A stretch of DNA of 54,513 nucleotides, taken from the NCBI RefSeq assembly GCF_001746915.1, contig NZ_MJGC01000065.1:1-54513 (forward strand), in the 5' to 3' direction. This DNA comes from Desertifilum tharense IPPAS B-1220 (GTDB lineage Bacteria; Cyanobacteriota; Cyanobacteriia; Cyanobacteriales; Desertifilaceae). Below, piece after piece: positions 28,073 to 36,798 of the stretch. Under the pieces are notes generated by a model. That model did not search any database. It was given only the letters and a program-made list of their open reading frames with translations, and was not told where the DNA came from. Numbering within the stretch: the first letter of the stretch is position 1; each line of letters begins with the position of its first letter. Made by a program: the position numbers and the translations under genes.

Positions 28073-28441
28073 ATGCCGGAGTGTCCCACCTGCCATCAAA
28101 CCGTTGATGCGAAAGCGCTAAACTGTCCCTATTGTCGCACGCCCCTCAAAGCCTTCGGTCATCCTGGCATTCCCCTGCATCGCGCCACCGGAAGCGAATC
28201 TCTATGCGAGACTTGCACCTACCACGCCGACGACACCTGCAACTATCCCCAACGCCCCGACGCCCGCGAGTGTACGATGTATCAAAACCTGGCTGAAACC
28301 CAGCAGCAAGAGATGATGCGCCATTCATTAGCCAACCGTTCTGGCTTCAATCTCGTCTCTGTACAAAAGTGGATTCAAAGAAATCCCCTAGTCGCAATCT
28401 TGTTGGCTTTAGTGCTAGTCAGTTTATTGCTAGCTCAATAG
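28073..28441 (+). CDS. Zinc-ribbon membrane-anchored protein with NblS-like cysteine module
   Basis: 122 residues. The N-terminus is a zinc ribbon (C4-x2-C7...C18-x2-C21, ECPTCHQ and NCPYCRTPLKAFGHPGIPLHRATG). A second cysteine module has C45-x2-C48-x7-C56-x10-C67-x2-Y, and the C-terminal 20 residues are one membrane helix (NPLVAILLALVLVSLLLAQ). The second module has the same spacing and several of the same residues as a segment of the neighbouring NblS-type kinase (residues 386-408). It starts 60 bases after the TIGR03792-like gene. It may be a membrane-tethered metal or redox sensor. Confidence 0.82.
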   Translation: MPECPTCHQTVDAKALNCPYCRTPLKAFGHPGIPLHRATGSESLCETCTYHADDTCNYPQRPDARECTMYQNLAETQQQEMMRHSLANRSGFNLVSVQKWIQRNPLVAILLALVLVSLLLAQ

Positions 28442-28506
28442 GGATGGCGATCGCGCTTTCAATTCAAGTCAAATTAACCTTATCTCATCTATTCAAAGGA
28501 AATGAT

Positions 28507-29193
28507 ATGAGCGCAGGTTCTACAGCCGTTTCTGGCAAGATTGAAGATTTATATGTTCAGTATGGGTGCGGTATGAGCGCCCCGGAAGGCTGGCTCAATT
28601 TTGATGCTTCTCCCAATCTCTTGCTAGAACGGCTACCTGTTATTGGCTTTTTCTATGCAGGTCAAAAATATATAGGAGACTCTCCAGTACGAATGAAGTT
28701 TCCTCAGACAATTCAATTTGGAGATATTGTTAAGGGACTTCCCCTTGAAAAAGGCAGCGTAAAAGGAATCTATGCAAGTCACGTTCTAGAGCATTTACCC
28801 CTAGAGGATTGTCGGGTGGCTCTACAGAACACCTTCAATCTCTTAGAGCCAGGAGGGATATTCCGCTTGCTAGTACCCGATTTAAAAATTCTCGCAAGTC
28901 GTTACATAAATTCGTCTGAACCGGGTGCTTCAGTCTCATTTATTCAGGCGATGGAGATGGGAACCATCAGAAAATCTAGAGGAGTTAAAGGTTTAGTCGC
29001 CTCTTTCTTGAGTAATAAGAACCATGTCTGGATGTGGGATTACAACTCGATGAAGTTAGAGCTTGAAAAAATCGGTTTTACCAACATCCGAAGGGCGAAT
29101 TTCAATGACTCTGAAGATCCAATGTTTAAAAACGTTGAAGACGAAAGACGCTTTATAGAGGCGGTTGCTATTCAGTGTCAGAAACCGGCCTAA
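28507..29193 (+). CDS. SAM-dependent methyltransferase-like protein
   Basis: 228 residues from the ATG at 28507, chosen because AAAGGA lies about 7 bases upstream; a longer frame to 28369 overlaps the zinc-ribbon gene. VQYGCGMSAPEGWLNFDASP replaces the usual class I glycine motif. VKGIYASHVLEHLPLEDC and LLEPGGIFRLLVPDL are motif II/III-like and typical of methyltransferases of polysaccharide clusters. The substrate is unknown. It is convergent with nblS. Confidence 0.75.
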   Translation: MSAGSTAVSGKIEDLYVQYGCGMSAPEGWLNFDASPNLLLERLPVIGFFYAGQKYIGDSPVRMKFPQTIQFGDIVKGLPLEKGSVKGIYASHVLEHLPLEDCRVALQNTFNLLEPGGIFRLLVPDLKILASRYINSSEPGASVSFIQAMEMGTIRKSRGVKGLVASFLSNKNHVWMWDYNSMKLELEKIGFTNIRRANFNDSEDPMFKNVEDERRFIEAVAIQCQKPA

Positions 29194-29214
29194 TCCTGGA
29201 GCTTTTTATCCTTC

Positions 29215-31359
29215 CTAGACTTCGGCAGCAGTTGCCTCAATAGTGGGTACGTTATCTTCTGGAGGGGGTTCCATCACTTCATCTTCCTCTTCTTGGAAGA
29301 CGGCGAGATCGAACCAGAAGGTTGTCCCTACTCCAACTTCGCTGACTAACTGAACGCGGCTGTGGTGTTTTTCAATAATATTGCGGACGATGGATAAACC
29401 TAAGCCCGTTCCTTCGAGGGTGTGAACGCGGTTTTCTACTCGGAAGAAGCGATCGAAAATGGCTTCTTGATCTTCTGTATCAATACCAATTCCGGTATCG
29501 GAAACTTCAATGCGAACCAGGTGATTTTGCAGTTTGTGAGATTGGGAATCGACCCATTTTCCTTTGTCTGATTCTAAGTCGAGGAGATAGGCGCGGATTT
29601 TGACCTGTCCTCCCGGTTCGGTAAATTTTAGCGAGTTGCCAACCAGATTGGTGAAAACTTGTAACAAGAGGTCATAATGCCCTAAGACTGGGGGTAAATC
29701 GGCTTCAATGTCTTGAGAGAGTTCAATTCCCTTATCTTTGGCGTTGAGTTGATAGGTTCTGAGGGTTTGTTCGATGGGTTGGGCAATTTCTACCGCATCA
29801 AAATGATAAATTCGGCAGGATTCTAAGCGCGATAAATCGAGAACATCGTTGACTAAGCGGGTTAATCGGTCGGTTTCGTGATTGGCGGTTTCTAAGAAAT
29901 CGCGGCGTTCGACTTCTGTAAGTTCGTCTCCATACTCGTAGAGGGTTTCAATAAAGCCTTTGATGTTAAAGAGTGGCGTTCTTAGTTCGTGGGAAACGTT
30001 GCTGATAAACTGACTTTTGGCTTCGTTGAGTTCAACTTCGCGGGTGATATCCTGTACCGTCATGGCGATCCCTTTGAGGTTTTCGCGATAGCGATCGCCC
30101 AAATGCTGCTTCTGTTCATCCTCTTCGTACAGAATACACTCAGTTGCCTGCGATCGCTCTGGCAAGTCGCACCGATCCTCTGTCTCGCTTAAACAATGCT
30201 GACACAAAGCTTCCTCATCGCTGGCCCGATGGGATAATACAGTCGTTAGGAGAATGCGAACGGTTCGGTTAACGGGTTCTGTAAGGGTAATCCGATATTC
30301 TGCCCCCTCCCGGCTGCTACCTGGCAAAGTACCTGCCGCAATTTCCTTTAAAGGTCGCGTCAGCTTCACTTGGATTGGGGGTGGCAAGTGTTTAATGACA
30401 ACATCACCAGTAATATTCTGATTTTCCCAATTGAAAATCCGCCGCGCTGTTGGATTCACCAAAATAATCTGTAAATTGGTATCTAACAGCACTGCACCAT
30501 CGGCGATTGTAGAAACTAAGGTTTCTAATTTAGCTTTTTCTGCCGTCAGTTCTTCAATATTTTGTTCTTCATAGCTTTCTAGGCGTTCTGCCATTTCGTT
30601 AAAGCTAAAAATCAGTTCTCCGAGTTCCCCACCTAGCGGCAAGTCAATACGCTGTTTAAAGTTCCCGGCTGCAATATTTTTCACCCCAACCAGCAACTCT
30701 TTAATCGGTTTGGTAATGGTTAAGGCATTAAAGACCGCCCCTAAAATCACCATTGCCCAAATCGAAACAAATACCGCTATAGTGACATCGCGAGTCAGGT
30801 TAGAAGAGGCAACAACCGTAGGATTCGGATTAATTCCAATCGCCAACACGCCTAAATACTCATTTTGATGTCTTAAAGGCACAAAAACATCAGTCACTTC
30901 CCCATCTGGCGTCAGGTGTTGGCGAACCAGCGGCACCTCTTCATTAGCGGCGTAGTTATCGGGAAGTTGAATGCGCCGTCGGATCGTTAGGGAGTTTTGC
31001 ACTTCCGACTCCCAAAACGGAATTCCGAAGAAAATATTGCCCTGTTCGTCTGCATACAGCATATAACGGACGCTAGAGGTGCTTTCGTAGAAGCGTTGCG
31101 AAAAACGGGCCACCTCTGTCAGGTTATTCTCGGCGACTAAGGGGGCAACATTTGCCGAGAGTAATAAACCCAGGTCGCGACCGAAACGCGTATCATTAAG
31201 CCGCGCATCTTGTTGAATGGTGTTGACTGCCCAGAAGGTCAGACCGCTCATAATTAAGGAGACTACTAAGGTAGCGGCGGCCATTAATTTGGTCTGGAGG
31301 GTAAACTCCGACCACCAATGGGCAATCATTTCTCCGAATCGTTTTAGCAAGGTTAGCAT
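29215..31359 (-). CDS. nblS: Sensor histidine kinase NblS/Hik33 type
   Basis: 714 residues. The order is: first helix (about 27-46), periplasmic or lumenal sensor domain, second helix (about 193-215), HAMP (215-268), short coiled coil, PAS (about 275-385), cysteine module (C386, C389, C397, C408), HisKA with phospho-acceptor His457 in NVSHELRTP, and HATPase with DTGIGI and GTGLGLSIV boxes. The arrangement and the N-terminal SEFTLQTKLM match the NblS/Hik33/DspA/Ycf26 family, which with RpaB controls high-light, nutrient and photosynthesis genes including hli. It follows purD after 49 bases on the same strand. Confidence 0.88.
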   Translation of the reverse strand: MLTLLKRFGEMIAHWWSEFTLQTKLMAAATLVVSLIMSGLTFWAVNTIQQDARLNDTRFGRDLGLLLSANVAPLVAENNLTEVARFSQRFYESTSSVRYMLYADEQGNIFFGIPFWESEVQNSLTIRRRIQLPDNYAANEEVPLVRQHLTPDGEVTDVFVPLRHQNEYLGVLAIGINPNPTVVASSNLTRDVTIAVFVSIWAMVILGAVFNALTITKPIKELLVGVKNIAAGNFKQRIDLPLGGELGELIFSFNEMAERLESYEEQNIEELTAEKAKLETLVSTIADGAVLLDTNLQIILVNPTARRIFNWENQNITGDVVIKHLPPPIQVKLTRPLKEIAAGTLPGSSREGAEYRITLTEPVNRTVRILLTTVLSHRASDEEALCQHCLSETEDRCDLPERSQATECILYEEDEQKQHLGDRYRENLKGIAMTVQDITREVELNEAKSQFISNVSHELRTPLFNIKGFIETLYEYGDELTEVERRDFLETANHETDRLTRLVNDVLDLSRLESCRIYHFDAVEIAQPIEQTLRTYQLNAKDKGIELSQDIEADLPPVLGHYDLLLQVFTNLVGNSLKFTEPGGQVKIRAYLLDLESDKGKWVDSQSHKLQNHLVRIEVSDTGIGIDTEDQEAIFDRFFRVENRVHTLEGTGLGLSIVRNIIEKHHSRVQLVSEVGVGTTFWFDLAVFQEEEDEVMEPPPEDNVPTIEATAAEV

Positions 31360-31408
31360 AGTGCATTCAAACTTAAAAATTAAAAATTTGCATTTTTAAC
31401 TTTTAATC

Positions 31409-32689
31409 CTACTCGCTCATTCTGACACGATGGCCGATATCTCGCCGATAGTACATTCCCTCAAATTCAATCGCTTCGCAAGCGCTGTAGGCGATCGCAA
31501 ACGCTTGGTCGTAGGTTTCGCCCACCGCCGTGACGTTGAGTACCCGTCCCCCATCTGTCACCAGTTGGCTGCCATTGAGTTTAGTTCCTGCATGATAGAC
31601 GATCGCACCTTGGCTTTCGGCTGACTCTAATCCGGCGATCGCTTTATGCTTGTCAAAACTCCCCGGATAGCCTCCCGAAGCCAGCACCACGCCCGCACAA
31701 ACCCCCGGTTTCCATTCAATTTTCGGAATGCTCGCTAAATTCCCTTTCGCAGTAGCCAGCAACAAATCTTCCAAAGGCGTAGCCAACAAGGGCAAAATTA
31801 CCTGAGTTTCCGGATCGCCAAAACGACAGTTAAATTCAATCACCTTGGGTTCTCCCTGGGGGGTAATCATCAACCCAGCGTAGAGAATACCGCGATAGTC
31901 AATTCCCCGGTTCCGCAGCGCTGCCACCGCAGGCGCTAAAATCTCTTGGTGAATGCGGTCTAGTAACTGGGGTGTCACAATTGGGGCGGGTGCATAAGCC
32001 CCCATCCCTCCCGTATTGGGGCCAGTGTCTCCTTCACCGATGCGCTTGTGATCTTGGGCGCTGAGTAAGGGGCGAATGGTCTGTCCATCCGTTAGCGCCA
32101 ATAGGGAAACTTCTTGCCCGGTTAAACATTCTTCAATGACGAGTTGCTTACCCGCATCGCCAAATTGTCCCCCAAAGGCAGCAGCAATTGCCGTTTCAGC
32201 TTCTTCCCAGGTTTGGGCAACGGTGACACCCTTCCCGGCCGCCAAACCATCGGCTTTAATAACGATAGGGACGCCTTGGGATTGAGCATAGGCTTTGGCG
32301 CTGGCTTCGTCGGTAAAGACCTCGGCTTTGGCGGTAGGAATACCGGCCTCTTGCATCAGGGCTTTTGCCCAAGCTTTACTCGACTCAATTTGCGCGCCCG
32401 CCTGGGTGGGGCCAAAAACCGTGAGGTTTTGCTGGCGAAGGAAGTCGGTGATGCCTTGGGCGAGGGGGACTTCAGGCCCAACGACAATTAAAGAAATTTC
32501 ATGGACAAGGGCGAACCGGGCAATGCCTTCAAAGTCTGTCACCCCAAACGCCATGTTGCTACAGCGTTCTAAGCTGGCAGTTCCGCCATTTCCGGGGACG
32601 CAGACGACTTTTTTAACGCGAGAAGATTGTAAAAGGGTGCGCGCGATCGCGTGTTCTCGTCCACCACTACCAACCACCAAAACCTTCAC
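31409..32689 (-). CDS. purD: Phosphoribosylamine-glycine ligase
   Basis: 426 residues, full length. GSGGREHAIA at the N-terminus, ATP-grasp blocks (IKADGLAAGKGVTVA, GGMGAYAPAP) and NCRFGDPETQ with the metal-binding Glu. It catalyses the second step of purine synthesis, making glycinamide ribonucleotide. The nblS gene follows on the same strand; the spacer of 49 bases is an AT-rich imperfect palindrome without a clear terminator. Confidence 0.97.
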   Translation of the reverse strand: MKVLVVGSGGREHAIARTLLQSSRVKKVVCVPGNGGTASLERCSNMAFGVTDFEGIARFALVHEISLIVVGPEVPLAQGITDFLRQQNLTVFGPTQAGAQIESSKAWAKALMQEAGIPTAKAEVFTDEASAKAYAQSQGVPIVIKADGLAAGKGVTVAQTWEEAETAIAAAFGGQFGDAGKQLVIEECLTGQEVSLLALTDGQTIRPLLSAQDHKRIGEGDTGPNTGGMGAYAPAPIVTPQLLDRIHQEILAPAVAALRNRGIDYRGILYAGLMITPQGEPKVIEFNCRFGDPETQVILPLLATPLEDLLLATAKGNLASIPKIEWKPGVCAGVVLASGGYPGSFDKHKAIAGLESAESQGAIVYHAGTKLNGSQLVTDGGRVLNVTAVGETYDQAFAIAYSACEAIEFEGMYYRRDIGHRVRMSE

Positions 32690-32771
32690 GTTGTTCTCTC
32701 ACCTTTGCCACTCAAAATGCATCTAATTATGCCACAATGTTTGATTTTCAGTAACTTTAACGAGACTTTGT

Positions 32772-32793
32772 GACTGCTTCTTTACAAGCAGTC
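32772..32793 (+). promoter_or_regulatory. Perfect hairpin in the leader of the TPR gene
   Basis: GACTGCTT (32772-32779) pairs perfectly with AAGCAGTC (32786-32793) across a CTTTAC loop. It is 56 bases upstream of the TPR-protein start, and 82 bases from the divergent purD start. No U-run follows. It could be an operator or an mRNA structure. Confidence 0.35.
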
Positions 32794-32848
32794 GCGACCT
32801 GCTGCGTCCTAACCGTTAATATTCATCAATTCTTGCTGGAGTTCGCTT

Positions 32849-34099
32849 ATGAGCCGGGAAATCAGCATCCGCAATTTCGGGGTATGGTTTGGGATGGTGT
32901 TGAGTCTGGGGGTGTTGGGGTTGGATTCGCCTGCGATCGCAGCCCGCAGAAACGCGCCGGATCGCTTTCCTCCTAACCCATTGGAGATCCAAGCCCCAGA
33001 TCCGCTATTACCGAACCCTAAAGCGCCGTTAAGCGGCTCGGAAGCCGAAGCGTTAGGGGTAGCTTTAGATGGACTCAATCTAGAGGCTCTGGCGCAACTC
33101 AGGGCGGGGGATCGGGCGCAAGCGTTTGAAACCTGGTATCGGGAATTGCGCTTGCGTCGGGCATTGGGACCGATGGCGGAGGTGGAAGCCTTGGGGCGAG
33201 TGGGGAGTTATGCTTGGGGAGAAAATAACGCTCCCGTTGTTCGAGTCATTACCCGCCGCTTGGAGCAAATTCAAGCCACCGCCCAAACCCAGAATCCTCC
33301 AGATTGGGGCGTATTACGGCAGTTAGGCGCGGCGTATCAGCAACTTCGCACCCCCGAACAGGCGATCGCCATTTACGAGCAACTTCTAACCCATGCCCGG
33401 ACTCAGGAAGACCGCACCTCGGAGTTAGAGACGCTGCAAACAATGGGGCAATTGTATCTGGGATGGCTGAATTATCCGAAAGCGGGGGCTATTTATCAGG
33501 AGTTGTTAACGGATGCCCAAGCTAGAGGCGATCGCAATTCCCAAATTACCCTCTATCAACAGCTAGCCTATATCTACGATCGACAACAACAGGTGCAACC
33601 CGGTATTGACGCGCGGCTGGCTTTAGTGGAACTCTACACCCAAGCCAATCGCCTGCGGGAAGTTCCTCAGCTAAAATTAGCGATCGCCGCTAGCTACGAA
33701 ACCCTTGGCGAACTGCAAAAAGCCGCCACCCAATACGAAGAAGCCTTCACCCTGGCTCAAACCCTACAACAGCTAGACGATGCCGCCATTGCTTTAGAAC
33801 GATTAGGTCAACTCTATCGCCAAGAGCAACAACTCGAAGCCGCCCTAGAAGTCTATAAAATTCTGCTATTAGTCAACTCCCAAGCCTACGATGTCTACGG
33901 GATGATGAACACCTACGATCGCATGGCTCAAATCAGCCTCTCGCGCCAAGACTATCCCCAAGCTTTAGCTTCCTACCGCCGAGCCTTAGCCCTCGCCGAG
34001 CAGTTGAAGATTCGCCGCAACCATTTTATCCGCCAAATCGAGCAAATCGATCGCCAAATGAACCCCACCCCGCCGCCGACTACCCCAGATCCGCTCTAA
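32849..34099 (+). CDS. Secreted TPR-repeat protein
   Basis: 416 residues. A signal peptide (FGMVLSLGVLGLDSPAIAA) is followed by a short proline-rich stretch and then about seven tetratricopeptide units from residue 70 to 390 (for example QLGAAYQQLRTPEQAIAIYEQLL and ALASYRRALALAEQLK). It ends in a proline-rich tail. It probably acts as a periplasmic or extracytoplasmic scaffold. The partner is unknown. No domain other than TPR is seen. Confidence 0.82.
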   Translation: MSREISIRNFGVWFGMVLSLGVLGLDSPAIAARRNAPDRFPPNPLEIQAPDPLLPNPKAPLSGSEAEALGVALDGLNLEALAQLRAGDRAQAFETWYRELRLRRALGPMAEVEALGRVGSYAWGENNAPVVRVITRRLEQIQATAQTQNPPDWGVLRQLGAAYQQLRTPEQAIAIYEQLLTHARTQEDRTSELETLQTMGQLYLGWLNYPKAGAIYQELLTDAQARGDRNSQITLYQQLAYIYDRQQQVQPGIDARLALVELYTQANRLREVPQLKLAIAASYETLGELQKAATQYEEAFTLAQTLQQLDDAAIALERLGQLYRQEQQLEAALEVYKILLLVNSQAYDVYGMMNTYDRMAQISLSRQDYPQALASYRRALALAEQLKIRRNHFIRQIEQIDRQMNPTPPPTTPDPL

Positions 34100-34209
34100 A
34101 AGCGGGCAAAATTAAGGCAAAATAGGGGTGAATCTGATGGCTTAACCCGGCTCGACGGGACTTCAGGATCGTGAATAATAAGTAAAAGATAATTAACGTC
34201 CCGCAATTC

Positions 34210-34746
34210 ATGGATATTACGGAGTTTTTTCAACAAAGTTCGGGTAAGTGGTTTTCTCAGCGAACTGCTCACCACCTCGCCTTTAAACAAACAGAGTCGG
34301 GTCAATCGAATATTGAAATTGCCATGCTAGAGGCAAACGATCCCGCCATTGCCAAACTCTGCGAACAATATCAAATCGATCCGGCTTTGGCTTTATGTGG
34401 CGCTCGCGTTTCGTGGAATGGCACGATGGACTGGGATGAAGAAAAGCATAGTGGTTCTACTGTTCTAGTTCCTGTGGCCGATCCAGACAAGCCGAATGAG
34501 GGGAAACTACTACGCGAAGTGGGTTATGCCGAAAAGGTCCCCGTCGCTGGACGTTACGTGATGGGTGACGATGGTGCCTTAACCCTGATCACGGACTACG
34601 AAACCATGTATTCTGAGGAACGCTTGTGGTTTGCTAGCCCCAATTTGCGATTGAGAACGAGCATCCTGAAGCGGTTTGGCGGCTTTAGTATGGCGTCGCT
34701 GTGTTCGGAAATTCGCATGGGGGTAACGGCTCCACCCCAATCCTAA
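34210..34746 (+). CDS. cpcS: Phycobiliprotein lyase, CpcS/CpeS family
   Basis: 178 residues, the usual size. [24 protein letters not shown] is the family N-terminus. The core [18 protein letters not shown] and [15 protein letters not shown] match the lipocalin-like CpcS/CpeS lyases. They attach phycocyanobilin to Cys84-type sites of phycobiliprotein subunits, so the organism builds phycobilisomes. The partner subunit cannot be told from sequence. Confidence 0.92.
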   Translation: MDITEFFQQSSGKWFSQRTAHHLAFKQTESGQSNIEIAMLEANDPAIAKLCEQYQIDPALALCGARVSWNGTMDWDEEKHSGSTVLVPVADPDKPNEGKLLREVGYAEKVPVAGRYVMGDDGALTLITDYETMYSEERLWFASPNLRLRTSILKRFGGFSMASLCSEIRMGVTAPPQS

Positions 34747-34751
34747 AATGG

Positions 34752-34779
34752 GGGAGAGACGCGGATTCACGTCTCTCCC
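34752..34779. terminator. Bidirectional terminator
   Basis: GGGAGAGACG (34752-34761) pairs perfectly with CGTCTCTCCC (34770-34779). It lies between the convergent cpcS and HHL1-like genes, 6 bases after one stop and 8 before the other. TGCGGGGTT follows on the plus side and ATTTTAGG on the minus side. Confidence 0.7.
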
Positions 34780-34786
34780 TGCGGGG

Positions 34787-35218
34787 TTATTTGCGTTTAA
34801 ATAGACCAGAAACTGCATTAGTGACGTTTGCAACGGTGTTTTGAATTAAATTCCCTGCACCGGGTTGCGGGGGGACAGCAAGCTGGATGGGTTCGTCTGC
34901 AAACTCTTCGCCTTTGAGTTTGTAGCCGTACTCTAGGTTTTGCTGGTTTTTCCGCAGAATGGGATACAGGCGAAAAGCACCTTGGCGCAAGTCTTCTAAG
35001 TTGGCGAAAATCGCTTGGTTAATTTGATTGCTGCGATTCACCGTGAGAGAGCCAACGGGGTACCAGTTTTTTTTATCTTTGATCCGAGCAAAAATCGCAA
35101 ACTCTGGCATCCCTTTAGAGGACATTTTTTCATATTGCTTTTCCGCTTTGACGCGTCGAGCCGTGTTGCTGCTGTTTTTCTGGGGTTGCGGTTTCCCAAA
35201 TCCTGTTTTAGCGGGCAT
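34787..35218 (-). CDS. HHL1-like conserved protein (tentative)
   Basis: 143 residues. A basic N-terminus (PAKTGFGKPQPQKN) precedes GMPEFAIFARIKDKKNWYPVGSL, a block with IFANLEDLRQGAFRLYPILRK and EYGYKLKGEEFADEPIQLA. The pattern recalls the cyanobacterial relatives of plant HHL1, a thylakoid protein linked to photosystem II repair under high light. This is from memory of the family pattern and uncertain. The C-terminus is a short amphipathic region. It is convergent with cpcS. Confidence 0.55.
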   Translation of the reverse strand: MPAKTGFGKPQPQKNSSNTARRVKAEKQYEKMSSKGMPEFAIFARIKDKKNWYPVGSLTVNRSNQINQAIFANLEDLRQGAFRLYPILRKNQQNLEYGYKLKGEEFADEPIQLAVPPQPGAGNLIQNTVANVTNAVSGLFKRK

Positions 35219-35505
35219 TGTGACGGATTCCTGAGAGACTTTTACAAAAGTTTATAATATTTTGCGGGGTCTAAACAACTTATACAATTTTACGATCCCC
35301 AGACAATCCACCGGGGTCAGTCGCTCTTGTGGGAATTGTCGGGGGAGAAAGCAAATTGAGGTTCGCACTTTGGCTAGATGTGCCGGGTGCAAAACTCTGT
35401 TTGTCTGATTAAGACGCGCAAACCCAACATAACCTTTATGATGATTGGGAGGCGAAGCGATCCCAAAAGGGCGATCGCATCTTCTTTCAAGCAAGGACTC
35501 GACCA

Positions 35506-36468
35506 ATGGGATACATTATTTCCACTGTCAATATGAAAGGTGGCGTTGGGAAAACGACGCTAACCGTCAATCTCGCAACTTCGCTCGCCAAGCATTACAA
35601 TAAGCGGGTTCTCGTCATAGACCTAGACACGCAAATTAGTGCAACGCTGAGTTTAATGCAGCCATCTCACTTTGCCAAACTCCGCAAAGAACGGCGTACC
35701 TGTCGCCAGCTCATCGCCAAAGCTATTAACCCGCTGGTTCAGTCTAACTATGCAATTCAAGACTTGATTCAGCCGTACATTTGTGCTGTCAAAGGGTTAG
35801 ATTTATTACCCGGAGACATCGATATGTACGATGAATTTTCAGTCTCAGAAATGATGTACGAAAAAGCCGCCTATCACGAAGGCGCAAATCAATCTCCTCG
35901 CACTGGTCCCACCAATTTTGAGCAGGTTTGGAATAACTTTGAGCGCGTTCTAATTCGGGGGATTTTAAGCCCTGTAATTTCCGAATATGATTTCATTATC
36001 TTGGATTGCGCTCCCGGTTATAATCTTCTCACCCGCAGCGCTCTCACGGCTAGCGACTTTTATATGCTTCCGGCTAAACCCGAACCCCTATCGCTGATTG
36101 GGATTCAGTTGCTTGAAAGACGGTTAGCCCGATTGCGAGAAGTCCATAAAGATACGAATCCTTTGAACATTGAAATGTTGGGAATTGTCTTTACAATGGC
36201 AGGCGGATTGATGAATCGCTACTACCGCCAAGTCATGAATCGCGTCACGGAAGATTATAGCGCTGCCAAAATTTTTAGCACGCGCATTCCCGCCGATGTC
36301 AATGTCTCGAAAGCAGTAGATAGCGGAATGCCTGTTGTTTTAGCACATCCCGGTTCAGCAGGGGGAAGAGCCTTTCAACGTTTAACTCAAGAAACGCTAC
36401 ACAAACTTGAACTGATTGCAGGTAAAAAGGAGCAAAAAGTTAAAGTGAATCTTGCAGAGTTGGAGTAA
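35506..36468 (+). CDS. ParA/MinD family ATPase, orphan
   Basis: 320 residues. The deviant Walker A motif KGGVGKTT (residues 11-18, with signature Lys11), Walker A' VLVIDLDTQ and Walker B YDFIILDCAPG mark the ParA superfamily. About 50 extra residues (roughly 90-155) separate the A' and B regions. There is no ParB partner nearby, so it could position cargo other than the chromosome (for example carboxysomes, if a McdB-like partner exists elsewhere). No clear promoter; 287 bases upstream show nothing else. Confidence 0.88.
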   Translation: MGYIISTVNMKGGVGKTTLTVNLATSLAKHYNKRVLVIDLDTQISATLSLMQPSHFAKLRKERRTCRQLIAKAINPLVQSNYAIQDLIQPYICAVKGLDLLPGDIDMYDEFSVSEMMYEKAAYHEGANQSPRTGPTNFEQVWNNFERVLIRGILSPVISEYDFIILDCAPGYNLLTRSALTASDFYMLPAKPEPLSLIGIQLLERRLARLREVHKDTNPLNIEMLGIVFTMAGGLMNRYYRQVMNRVTEDYSAAKIFSTRIPADVNVSKAVDSGMPVVLAHPGSAGGRAFQRLTQETLHKLELIAGKKEQKVKVNLAELE

Positions 36469-36470
36469 GA

Positions 36471-36786
36471 AGAGTTCCGAGTTCCGAGTTCCGAGTTCCG
36501 AGTGGGAGGAGAGAGAACAGTTCCGAGTTCCGAGTTCTGAGTGGAAGGAGAGAGAACAGTTCCGAGTTCCGAGTTCTGAGTGGAAGGAGAGAGAACAGTT
36601 CCGAGTTCCGTAGCTTGCTTCCGCGTAGCGGTGTTCCGAGTGGGAAAAGAGTTCCGAGTTCCGAGTGGGAGGAGAGAGAACAGTGCAAAGTTTTGATTTG
36701 GGGTTAAGGAAAAAGTACAAAGTACAGATTTCCGTAACCCCTTCAGAAAAGCCCACTCAGCACTCAGCACTTTACACTCAGCACTT
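36471..36786 (+). repeat. Heptamer-based minisatellite / STRR array
   Basis: From 36471 runs of GTTCCGA (and the variant GTTCTGA) are joined to an 18-base purine-rich spacer (GTGGAAGGAGAGAGAACA), giving three about 39-base units. A diverged stretch with GTAGCTTGCTTCCGCGTAG follows, then a further partial unit. A second heptamer array, CACTCAG and its variant CACTTTA, is at 36753-36786. The region occupies the gap between parA and the ileS stop. Open frames through it are artefacts. Confidence 0.9.
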
Positions 36787-36798
36787 AGAAAAGCACTG

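Noticed and set aside
35219..35505. Region upstream of parA as a plasmid or replication origin
   Set aside because: No iterons, DnaA-box cluster, parB or parS-like palindromes seen, and the region is flanked by chromosomal housekeeping genes.
36387..36770. Three overlapping minus-strand frames up to 127 codons
   Set aside because: They run through the heptamer repeat in all frames, which gives repeated translated text but no conserved gene.
36471..36786. Could be a CRISPR array
   Set aside because: The units are heptamers and 39-base blocks that repeat without unique spacers, and no cas genes are near.
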